Positions 40,326 through 53,310 of a stretch of DNA of 64,000 bases are shown piece by piece. Position 1 is the stretch's first letter, and every line of letters begins with the position of its first letter. Both the position numbers and the translations under genes were made by a program. The notes under the pieces are model-generated. The model did no database searches. It saw nothing but the letters and a program-made list of their open reading frames with translations, and had not been told where the DNA came from. This stretch comes from Pachyseris speciosa (lineage: Eukaryota > Cnidaria > Anthozoa > Scleractinia > Pachyseridae), in assembly GCA_016490735.1 (NCBI GenBank), contig JAEMWC010000392.1, positions 38,501-102,500 on the forward strand. Direction: 5' to 3'.

Positions 40326-43300
40326 AATGTATGTAGGGTACTTCACAAATCTTTGACCCCAATGAGCATTGTGAAAATCATTTTTCTAAAATATAAAGGT
40401 ACTTAAATATAATTATAGTTTTAAAAACTTTTTTTCTATAAATAATGAAGGCTACATCCAAGTCTGTGAGGGTATCCAGTCCCCAGTTTACATTAATGCA
40501 AATGGGTTTTCAAAGTCGTCTTCCACGCATGAGAAATAAGATCTCAAATTAATACTGGTTGCAAGTCCGTTCACACCACCGAGAAAATAAGAACAAGTAC
40601 TTTTAAAGAAAAGATCTGATGGCATTCATGTTCATTCAACGGTCTTTAGTGGACTTACTTCCAGAGAGAGTTTGGAAAACACTTTGTTGATTCAGCTACA
40701 ATCCCAGACAGAATGAAAAGAGAAATAGAGATATCAACCCTCTCCTTCTAAAATCATTGATCAAATTATTTCCATGAAAACCAAGAAGTGCCCTTTTTTC
40801 TTTAAGAATGAGGGAGAGGAGCGATCGACAGGTGGTTTTTTAACATTCCATTTAAAATGTCCATGATTGTATAAACACTGAGCTAACAGCTAAAATTAGC
40901 AGCTCATAATCAGGAGGACTTATAGAAAAAGCTCCATAGTAAGCCCCTGCTGAATGAGGGGCAGGTAGAGGGGACAAAGAAGTATTAGAGTGGGGAGAAG
41001 TCTTAACAAAGTTTTGGAGGGATTTATAAGAAAAATGTTATGGCATGTGATTTGGGGGAAGGCTAATCATATTTAGGATAGGCCTTGTATGAGTCCGAAT
41101 TTTACAGCAACGCACAAGTAGTTTTTTTACTGCAGACATAAACACACTCTTCTGACTTGAACTTCTTTCTTCTATCACATGGGTTTCCTGCAGCTTCACA
41201 TATGAGCCAAACTTATGCAAGGCTAACAATCAAGAAGGACTGTTCCAGCAGGATCACGATTGCTGCCCTAGACTGGACACTGTATGATGCCCCAAAATCC
41301 TTGCAAGTGGAGAAAACGTCTAACAGAAGACTGGAACTTGCAGCACTCTAAACTAAGAGCTGCAACTTGTAATATGAGAATAAAACACAAGTAATGAAGT
41401 TTTTTGTATTTGAAGGATGAAAGCAGCATGCAGTTTGAGCTGTCACACTTTAGTGTTTCATCCTAGCATAAGAGCTATGGCATAACAATTTGAGGAAAGA
41501 CACTGAGAGTGAGGTTTTGGGAAATTGGAACAATAATAACAACATACAGTTTCAGATGTCACACATTTGGGTTTCATCCTAGCACTCTAAAGTATAAGAG
41601 CTATGGCATAGCAATTTGAGGACAGAAGCTAAGAATGGGGTTTTGTGTAACTGGAACAATGACAGCAACATACAGTTTGAGCTGTCACACATTTGGGTTT
41701 CATCCAAGCAATCTGCAGTGTAAGAGCTATGGCATAGAAAGATAGAATTGTTTGAGCATTTGATAGGTTGAACGCAACATACAGTTTGAGCAGTCACAAC
41801 TGAGTATTTGAAACAAATGCACTGTAGGATACGAGCTGCAACACTGGCAGCAATTTGAGGATCAAAAATCGGGGGACAACGTCTTGAGAATTTGACAGGA
41901 TTCCTTCAGCTATGCAGATTTAGGCTTCAGGGTATGGGTCATGTTCTAAACGAGTAAGGGCTTGGGAACGAATCCAAACTTCATTGAAAATCAATAAAAT
42001 TGAACTAAATCGATTCTCACATGAAAGGGTATCTCAAAATAAGCAGTTTCAGCATGTTTGAGTGTGTTTGGTTGAAAAGCCGCCAGATAATGTGCACTTA
42101 AAACTTAAAAAAAATCCCATACAAATGTCTCTATTGTGGAAAGTGTGTCCCTCCAAACCATACAAAGTCTCACAATTTTTAAACGCATTTTTTCGGTTCC
42201 AATCCAACTGAACAGCGTCAAAGTTAGTTAGGTGACCATTTTTGAGATGCTCTTTCATACAGTGGAAACAATTTTTTTCCAATCGATAAATTTTAAAACC
42301 TCGTTCCCAGGCCCTTACTCGTTTAGAACATGGCCCATTAACCATGCCCTCCAGAGTAGAAGCTGCATCTGACCAAAGAGAATGGGGATTTGTCCTTGCC
42401 ATTGCACATCAGTTAGATGTACCAGCTTCTTTAACCTTTGCTGTCTAAGTATCACCTTGGTTATGAATCACTTTCACTAATGCCTCTACAAAAACACACA
42501 CACGTCTAGTCCAACTTGGTTGTGCTTTTTTATGATGTACCAATATAATTTACTGAAACAAATACCTTTTATTTGAACTGCTATCTGAATCAACAATGCC
42601 GTCCACACTGTTTCATTAATACAAAATTCAGGTGTGGCTGAGTAGTCTTCTATGACTCAAACTGATAATTAACTAGTGTGGGAATTATGTGTAATTATGT
42701 GGGAATTATGTATAATTAACTAGTGTGGGAATTATTATGATCTGATGAGGACTCAGTGGCAAATTAAAATTCTTTATTATATCTCTGACTTAGTACGCGC
42801 GCTGTGATTGGCCAATTTTGTGGGCCATATTCTACACTACGACGTGCTTGACTTCGACTAGTGTTCTTACCCACACACCAGATTAACCTCAAATATAATA
42901 ACGATCTCACTAACCTCGTTTTCTCGGTCCGTACTGTAAGTTACGGATCCCGGTTTTTTCCCATTCATTAATGGCCCGTGCGCTTAGCGCTTGGACCCGG
43001 TTTTTTCCCATTCATTTATGGCCCGTGCGCTTAGCGCTTGGACCATAAATCAATGGGAAAAAACTTGGTCCGTAACTTACAGTACAGACCTTGAACTGGG
43101 TTAGTAAGGGGAATTTACATCCAAAATGAGCCACAAAATGTTGTTCCCACCATTGCTGCCCTCATGACCCTCACTAAAAGCTACCAATTTGTGGTGTTCA
43201 CAACTACCTCAGATATATGTTCTTAATGGGGAATTAAGAGTGCTTTGAGCTGCCATATTAAAACAATTGCCTGTAATGTAAACAAGTGCAGTAACTGGAT

Positions 43301-44208
43301 AAAATAATGGTAGTAAAAGAAAACGCCATGCAATGTAATATAATGTGCTTCAGAACATTCGCTATAACTAATATGAATTTCAATGGTTTAAGGTATTAAA
43401 TCCATTTTCATGAAGGTATTTAATTCCTTAATGGCATTCACAAGAATTTAGGATACTTGTTTTTCAAAGTCATCAAGGAAGTATCATTACATGATTTTTT
43501 TGCAGTATCGATAAATGAGATTATTTATAATCAGAGTTAACTGGGAAATTGTGGTGAGGTTGACATGGTTACCTCACTGGGTCAGTCTATACATGTACAT
43601 TTTGCTTGCCTTTTGTGCCTTTGTTGCTAGTTGCCAGTACCTACTCTACATATCCTGTTTGCCTATCAAGAAGTTAATGTGGCTTTGTCTTTGGTTTGCA
43701 TATTTAATACATGTACATCATCCCCAAGCTTATGTGCCCAAGCTAAAAACAAGCAGCAAACGGATTAACTAATAGGTACACTGTAAATATATTCAGTATT
43801 CAGGGAACAAAGCAACACAGGCAAGCACAGTAAGTGTATTGATTTTTCCCCCAAACCAGTGAAAGACTTGGACTTTACTAGCAAAGCAATAATTATTCTT
43901 CTTGTTATAATTTGCTACATGAGTATATTTTCTGGCAGTAAATCTTATGGCATTGCTAGTTGTCAGTTGTGTAGGAGTCAATGGGTCAAGCACACAGCCG
44001 AAAAATAACTTCTTCCCTCAGCGGGACAAAAGTACAATAAAATGGCCAAATACTCAATGATTAATTCCATCTTCCTGCTATGGTTAAAACCTAAGCCTTT
44101 ATTGTCCATTTATTCACATGTTTAGCCAGATCGTGCAGAACTAATACTTTTCCTTGCAATTTCTATGCAGCCAACTTTTCTAATTGTACATGTAAATAAC
44201 TAAAATAT

Positions 44209-44252
<44 letters not shown>

Positions 44253-47200
44253 TCTATTAATTTCTATAGCGCATTACCATGACGCAATGATCTAATGCAC
44301 TTTACAGCACTGGCCGGGGGACTTTTGCCAGACTGCTTATAACGCAGTTTACAATAATGATTATTATTAATGAAGTTGAGTTGTGAGTGCCTCCGTAATA
44401 TCATTTAATAAATGTAAATACGAATCTGTAAAGTTCTCTTTTAATCATTCATTCATTCATTCATTCATTCATTTACTTAGCTATCTAGTTTTTATTTACC
44501 TATTTATTAATAAATGTATTTTTATAACTAAGTGAAGCACGATCGTCCGGGTGAGTGTAGTCCTGAGAAGGACTGTTTGTGGTGACATTGACTGACGTTT
44601 CAACAACCTGAGTGGAAGTCATCATCAGATTCAAGTGATTGGAGTAACATCAGGAGATGGTATAAGTACTCTGGTCGTTGATATGATTGGTCAACGAAGT
44701 CGTGATGTTATTGGTTGTCTGTCAGTTAAGCCGTGATGTTATTGGCTGTGAAGACTGTAAACTGTGGTTGGTGCGTTTCGATCCGTCTTTTGTTAGTCAA
44801 ATGTTCGTAGGTGTATTGTTAGTCAAATTAGTCGGTGTGTCTATTGTTTGTCTGTTGTTGATATCGTCAATAAGTCGTTTGTAAGGTGCGGGAAGCTGTT
44901 GACAACGGTTCAGTGGTGTCTGTTCTAAGTTAGTAAACCAACTTTCCAGTGCAATCCGTTGGTGGTAGTTAGTACAGTAGGTAATGCATTTAGCAGAGTC
45001 CCAGTCGATTGTGTGGTTTGTCAGTAAATGGTGCTCAGCAATGTTATTGTTGATGTCACCATTTCTCGTCGCTCGTTTGTGTTCAGACAGTCTTACGTTC
45101 AAATTTCTGCCAGTCTCACTGATATAAGTGGCCTGACAGTCGCAGCATTCGATCTTGTAAACTGCTCCCTGTCTGTCCTTTGGTTCATCTTTGTCCTTAA
45201 CATTTGTCGATAATTGTCGTAAAGTTGCGATGGGTCTGTGAGCGACACGGATATTGTAAGGTTGTAGTATCCGTGCAATGGTCTCAGAAGTTCCTTTGAT
45301 GTATGGTATAGTCGCTGCAGTGACTGGTGTCGGGGTAGCGTTCGTAGTGTTTGCTTCTGTCCTGTAACTGTTGCGTCTAACAAAGTCGCGGTAGTAGTTC
45401 TTACTGAAAACGTTGTCTAAGCATTTGCGTTCGTCTGCTTAACTGTCGCTCGAGTCGCAAACTAGTTGCTCTCGTCTCGTTAAGGTCCGTATTGTCGTTG
45501 CTTTGTGTGAAGTAAGGTTGTAAGATGATTCGTCAAGTTGTCTGTCAGTGTGTGTGGGTTTTCTGTAAACTGTCGTCTGTAGTCTGTTGTTGTCACGGCT
45601 AACAAGGCAGTCTAGAAAAGGTATTTTACCATTTTCCTCGATCTCCTTGGTAAACTGTATGTGGGCGTTCTGTCTGTTGAGGTGTTCGATTTCGTCTTTG
45701 TGTACAGCTGTGAAAGTGTCGTCGACGTAACGTAGCCAGAGCGGTAACGTTCGTTCGTAAGTCGCAAGGGCTTGTCGAAACGTCAGTCAATGTCAAATGT
45801 ATTTTTATTTACATACAGGAATCTTCCAAACCATTGAATCTTATTATGATGGCCACACATAAGGATTTCATCCACAGACCCTGAGGTATAGAGTGTTTTC
45901 ACATCACATCACAGCGGCCACATTGGTGTCTCAAAACAAAGAAATGGCGGCCATGCTAGTATCCCAAACTAAACCTCTGGGAATTTTGAACTCTATTTTA
46001 TGCAAATACTTTCTTTTGCTTCGGTAAGCCAATACGGCCAGTAGTCACATGAATGAAAACGCTCTATACTCTTAGTTTTCTAAGAAAAATTAATGTAGGG
46101 TGAGTGTGTTATCAGGAATGACAAGAGTGTTACTTGTGTTTATTCAGATTACCATACATTCCACAAACTTGCTTATTGGAATTAGGCTGAGCACAGAAAC
46201 GGAAGCAATTATGATTGGATAGAATGCTTTCCCCTCTTTTCTCCCTTTTTTACAAACACCTGAGGCGCATGTTGAAATCAGAGAATAGGATTTATTAAAG
46301 CACAACATTCCCCCATCACCCCTTCTCAGAATAAAAGGACATCGGCCAAGGATGACGAAGAGTAAAGCAGGTCTGTAAATGGCCACAAAAAAATTCCACG
46401 TTTCAATTTTGAGTATTTTGTTAGAATTTTAAGGAGGCAAATAAAACCATTTGAAAAAGTATATGCCTGGACCTAAGTGACAAACAACACAAGCAGCTAA
46501 AATGCCAATCATTTTATCCCTGACTGTCCAACAAGAATTAAGAAAAAAGACAATCACTTACAACGGTGATACCCGCCGTAATAAGGTCTCTCACACTTGG
46601 CTGTTTCAATCTCCAAGTCAGAAAAGTAAATAACACCACTTTCCTGAAAAGAATTAACACATTAACACCATTAACATCCTTGAGATGCAAGGAGCAATTA
46701 GGTAGCATTATACTTGGAAGGCAAGGAAGATAACATCACCTGCAGAGCTGCCACTAAGGGCTATAATTTGTAACAACTGTTACAGCTGAACATCCTTCAT
46801 GGAAATTGAAATCATTGGTGATCTTTGCAGCCAGTAGTTCATTTACTCACAAAGCAACTAGGTTGTTATGGCTGTGAAACCTAACGCATCATGTCACGGA
46901 AACCTTAAAGTGCACATAACAGCCCTGACCTCATCCCTCCTCTTAATACCACCAAATTAATGTGGTCTACATTCTCTGATGTATAGTGTTAGTAAGCTCT
47001 GGAATTCATTTATTGGTTCCATCAGGGCTTTGCCGAAAATTCAAAGTTTTAAATCTGCCATCATGGGCCTGGACTTCTTCACTGACTGCTGTTCTTTTTG
47101 TAATTAGAATAAGTGGTTAGAATTATAATTATTATTAGGTTTTTAGTTATAATAATTATTGTCACTAGACTACTTTTATTTTGTTATTATTTTTTTCTTT

Positions 47201-50200
47201 TTATCTCAGAGATATTAGCATATTGCATTTGCTATCTCAAATTCAAGGTGAAATAAAGTTCACTGTATTGTATTGTATTGTATTGTATTGTAACATGACA
47301 AACTAAGAACACAGCACTTATTTACTCTCTCCACCCCCCAATGCAAAGATGAAAAACTGAGCAGCACTGTCCTACACACATGCTTTGTGCAAACATCACT
47401 TAAATTTTGCTAAAACAAACCTGGCTGATTTTTAGGACAATTAAAATGATGTCTGGGATCACAAAGGCCACTTAACGCGACAATATTATCTCACGCATTA
47501 GTCACGATTGACTTGTCCCCAACTAGACAAACATGGTGTCGTAAACTTCACACCAATTTTACTCATTTAGATCGTCGGAGACCCCTAACTTTTTTTACAC
47601 GAATAATTTACTCCACTTATTCTCTTCCAAAACTGATGAAATGAAAAAATCTCACTGCAAGAATTTACTTTTTTTTTTCTTTAATTTTCTTCCATTGTGC
47701 CATCAAATTCCAAGTGGTTAAAAAGGTAGCGCTTATGAGGATGCTCATTGCGGATTAGATTCAATGTTTACGACATCCCTAATGGCGTGAAATTATTTCA
47801 AATATCCACTCCTTAAGACCTATGCAAAAAAATCTTCACTTAACCAGTTTATTTCTATGATTTTTGATGGCTAATTCCATGAAGCTATACTTTGTTATTA
47901 TGGCCGATTTATCGCAAATAGGCAATTTTTCCAGTGCCCTTTCCTCCGAAACAAAGTCGGTGACCCCCAATTATTATTTTAATTTTGGAATAAGTAACTC
48001 ATTGCGAGAAATGAAAAATTTTCCACTGTGGGAAGATTTTCGCACGAACACCCTTAAGTCAGTTACAGGGGTCCATGGTAATCATCTTATAAGGTATGTG
48101 CCAAGCAGCCATTTTGGAGGACCAAACAATAAAAAAGATATTTGCATAATAATGAATGTTATTTCCAAAAGGAAAATATTTTTATTGTTTGGTCCTCCAA
48201 CATGCCCACTCCAAACATACTCAATATGTACAACTTACATGTAATACCTGATGCTTCTTTGTTTTATTAATGCTAACAAACCTTAAATGCTCTTGAAGCA
48301 TCAATGTCCTTTCTGTTAGAACCATAGGAAGGTAGAAATGACCGTTTGTTCCGACGCCAAGGCCTACTCCACCAAGGATCAGAATGGCAAGAATCACCTT
48401 GCCAAGAATCTGATGGTGGTCCAACATCCTGGGAGCTGAGTACATCTATAGCCTAACATGTGAAAGTACCACAATGATACATGTAACTACTGTAGGATTC
48501 TTTTGTGTGTACGCATGAATTATCATCATCATCTGCAGCACATTGACGCATCCAGTGGCCGGAAATTAAAATTCGAAAAGAGGCACTGACTTTCAAGTCT
48601 CTTTTAAATAACACCAACACACAAACAAATGTTGTACCTTGGCCAATAAACACTCCTTCTTGAACTGGAATGAAGTATAATTAATTTTCAGAGATGTTTC
48701 ATCCTTAAACTTAGCTTCTTAGTTCAATGATTTAGAGATCCATCAAAATAATGGCAATGTGAGAAGCAAATGTAATTTGTTCAGTTGTTCAATCACCAAC
48801 GGTCAGTCTGACCTTTCCATTGATTTCATTTAATATACAACAAAATTATTATTTACCGTATTTTATCGGCTATAAGCCGAGCCCGGCTATAAGCCGAGAC
48901 CCTAAACTTTTAACTCTTAAACTTAATACGATCGTCTTCAAACATGAACACAAAACATTCAGCTATAAGCCGAGACCCAGTTCGTAAAACGTACAGGAGC
49001 TCATGAAAAATCTTAATCACATTTAGCTTTTAAAATCTGTTAAAATGAAATGAAAGAACGGGTTAATTATCCATCGGCACGGGCAATTCGCTTGAAAAGC
49101 GAGGTGTCATGAATATTTCACGAAAGCTACAATAGGCTTACCTCTCGGGAAACAACTGTATCAATATTGTCACCTACTCAATACAAAGGCTAAGAATAAC
49201 AACAAATCACAGTTACCGGTAAGCTGAATTTAATGTGATCCGATCCAATGAATAAAATTGAATTCACGGCTTGATCATATGAACATTCCGAGTTCAGAGA
49301 CCTGTCTTTAACAATCCTGTGTCGATAGTCGTTCATTGTCAATCCGTTATCATGCCAAAAGCCCGTCGTACATCATACAATCTAGCATTCAAACTTAAAA
49401 TAGTCGCCGAAGCAGAAGCCGTCGAGAACAACTCTGAGATCGCGAGGGAATACGGCATCAGTGAGTCAATGGTTCGTCGCTGGAGAAAAGACCAAGAAAA
49501 CCTCTTCAACGGCGAAATAAAACTGTCCGCAAAACGTAAAACGATGGGCTGTTTTAAACCAAAGTATCCCGAGATGGATCAAAGACTGCTGGAATGGTTT
49601 TCCGAGCAGAGAAGTCAAGGTGAGAATCATGTGACAAGTTTGTTTACACATTCGTGGGAACAGAACATTCTCATTGGTCAGTTTTTGATAGTTGTCAAAA
49701 CATTAGTATCATTGCTTATCTGTTCAATCTTTCCTTCGTTTTAGGAATCGCTGTCGGTGGACTGATGTTGCGTTTGAAGGCGAAAGAATTCTGCGATGAT
49801 CCCGCATTCAAAGCATCTGTAGGCTGGTACATAAACTGGAAGCGGCGCCATTCCATTACTCTCCGAACGAAGACCACCCTCGCCCAGCGTCTGCCAAACG
49901 ATCTCGAAGAGCAAACAGTAAAATTCCACCGGTTCGTGATTGTAGCTCGTCAGCGCCGTGGATACCCTTTGTCCAGAATTTTCAATATGGATGAAACACC
50001 AATGCGGTTCGAGATGCCGTCTAGCCGTACTCTGGAATTCAGTGGCAGCCGAACAGTTCCCGTGAAATCCTGTGGTGCAGAGAAGAGAAGCTTCACAGTC
50101 ACGTTGGCGGTCGCTGCTGATGGCAAAAAGCTGCCACCTAAAGTTATCTTCAAAGGCGTACGAACCCCGAGAGACCTGGTTGTTCCGGACTCAGTTCGTG

Positions 50201-51682
50201 TTTCATTCCACAAAAAAGGATGGATGGATGAAGCTGGTAAGTTAACAGTTTTGTGTTGTTCATATGCGCTCTTTTTTCTGTGCTCTTTACTCGTGTTTAA
50301 AGCCACATGCTTTATTGAAGTCTTTAATTAAAGTGAGGTCTAATCGATTGTTGTATTCTTTCTTTCGTTATAGGCGTGAAGGAGTGGATTCGTACCTGCA
50401 TGCCAAGAAACCCCACTGGTGAGCGATCGCTGTTGGTTTGGGACTCCTTTCGTGCTCATCTTACTGAGTCAGTGAAAGAAGCATTGCAGCGGCGAAGTAT
50501 CGATGTAGCTGTTATTCCCGGTGGCCTAACTCCAGTTCTCCAGCCCTTAGACAAGTGTCTAAATAAGCCCTTCAAGGAGAATATGAGAAGAAAGTACCTG
50601 TCGTGGATGGTAACTGGCCCCTTCGAGTTTACTCCTGCTGGGAAAAAGAAAGCGCCGTCAAGAAACCTCGTTCTACGTTGGATAAAGCAGTCTTGGAGGG
50701 AGATCCCGGAGGAGATGGTGAGGAAATCATTTCTTACTTGCGGCATCTCCAATGCGCTTGACGGTACCGAGGATGACGCCATCTATGAAGAGGAGCAAGA
50801 CAATGACGCCGAAGAAGATGAGATGGATGAAGAATTTGATACGGAAAGCGAAGATGAGCCATAAGCTGACATTCTCGAACGTGTAGTTCACAACAGAAAA
50901 CAAACGGCTCCTTTAGGAGCCACCACATATTAAAAGTTAATGACCAACAACTCTTGCTTTTTTGTCCATGTGTTTTGCTCGGCTTGTATGCGAATATATG
51001 CATATTTATCTTAGTTTTATTAATTTTTGCTCAGGTTAAACTCTCGGCTATAAGCCGAAATCCCCTCTACAAGTCAGATTTTAATTCAAGTTAGGCCAAA
51101 CATGTGTAAAAATCGCTCGGCTTATAGCCGATAAAATACGGTAGGTATATTTTACTGTAATGTGAACACGTCTGAGGTTGCTGGTGAATAACAGGAGGTT
51201 AGAAGCAACAAAAAAGTGATCTTAAAATGTTGTTAAATTCTTTGTTACGCCCCATTTTTTCAACCACACCCCAAAAATAAAAGCCCTTTCTAGACAGTTG
51301 ATAAGAACAAACCAGTTTAAAATAATAAACTGGTTTGAAAAAATTAAACTAGTTTGAAAAAAATAAACTGGATTGAAAGAAATTTAAACCAAAATAAAAT
51401 TTGAACCACAACAAATACACCCTTACATCATCAATGGCCAATTCGTTTCCTCCTTTTAACAAATGAACACTTTTGTCAACAGCAGTCACAGCTACTTGTG
51501 ATCCCACTGCTGCCTTGATGATGAGCCTGGTATGTTCCCCTGGTTGCCTGACACTGTCTGCAAAATGTATCTTCACCTGTGTAGTGCAAACATACAGTAT
51601 TATTATTTCAAACAAGCCAAGTGCATTGCTCATTGGTCAAGTTCCTGTTTGATGACTCAACTAGAACAATAACCACAATAAC

Positions 51683-51737
<55 letters not shown>

Positions 51738-51889
51738 CATTGCAAATACACAGGCAAGTGAATACTAGCAATAATATAATGTTCCGACGTTTTGGCGACC
51801 TCATGATGCCATTCGTATTATTAATTCTTTGAAAATGGCGCCATGAGGTCAACAAAACATCAGAACATTATATTGCTAGTTTTTACTTG

Positions 51890-51924
<35 letters not shown>

Positions 51925-52154
51925 GTAAGGAAAAGGTTAGATGGAGGGCTTGCAAAGCTAAGGATTGCTATCAAGACAGGACTCTTGCAAAAAAAAACAG
52001 CCTTGTTAGGAACAGCAAGCTAAGGGGTCAAAGAAAGGTTCTAGAAAACTAAACAAGAAGGAATGACCCAAGGGACCTTTGGCCATTGGCGATGGATTCC
52101 TTCTTTGGTTTAAATGCGGCATAACATCTGCCAGAGCATAAGCGTCATGAGAAG

Positions 52155-52192
<38 letters not shown>

Positions 52193-53241
52193 TCCCTCAA
52201 TCGATAGCAGTACAATTAATCCCAAATTGTACTCCATAGGAGTACCTATTACACCAACAGCACGTGAGTACAGCCAAACATAGACAATTGGCATGTGTTG
52301 ATACGTGAAAAGGGGCATTAAGTGAAGTTGCAGTTCTCTGGAATGATATTTGGCATAATTTAATGTAAATGTTTTTTAAGGAATTCCCCCTCACCCAATG
52401 TTCCCTGAAAAGCAACCATCAAAAAGCTGCTATTCAAATCAAATACAAGTAGATAATGAATTTCTCAAGAAGCTCTTGTATTAATAATTACCACGCAGGG
52501 AAAATAATCGGATGGGTGTAAGCTAATATATATATTTAGCCAAGCCTAAAAGCGGAGCTCCAAAAGCATTCTTTTTCTACTGGCATTTACATATAGTCTG
52601 CTTGTCATATCACCCATCTGACCTCACTCAAGCTACAGACCCAATGCTTTAAAAAATAGTATGGAAAGGTGATCTGAGCCAGTGGCACAGTGGATTTGGA
52701 CCACCCACAGATTTGCACCCTCCAGTCCAGATCTGCTTGTGGATCAGATTTGGACCCCCTAGTCCAGAACTGCTAACAGATATGAACCCTCTTTTACGGA
52801 TTTGGACGCACACCCCTCCTAAAAACAAGCATTCTATTGAGTAAGGTAATAAAAATTCCTTTGCAAATTGAGTTTGGAAATGTTAAAAAGCAAAATAAAA
52901 ATATTGAGGTAGGTTTTTTTAAAAATAATCTTTAATACTTTGTGTAAAAAAGAACGTGCAACGCTAGTTTGCATCTATAAATTTTTAAAACAAAACATTT
53001 CTTAAAATCTGAGAGCAATACCTAAGGACAGGTCTGTTTCCCCATTCAACAGTACTGTAGGCTACTTAGTTATGGTTTAGATCAGCCACTAGAAATTGGT
53101 GGAGAAGCCTGGTGATTGCTCCTTTGAATCGGTATCACATCAGATATATAGTGATTCAGATCATCACTTCATAATGAATGCAATGTCAGTTATCCACAGC
53201 CTCCCATGAGACTGTCGGAAATCAGAAATTGTGTATCCTCT

Positions 53242-53310
<69 letters not shown>

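Noticed and set aside
42049..42402. 117-codon minus ORF ([17 protein letters not shown]...)
   Set aside because: Mostly inside the MITE at 41936-42336, no known domain.
51661..51855. Poly-Leu/poly-Asn ORFs
   Set aside because: Translation of (AAT)n microsatellites.
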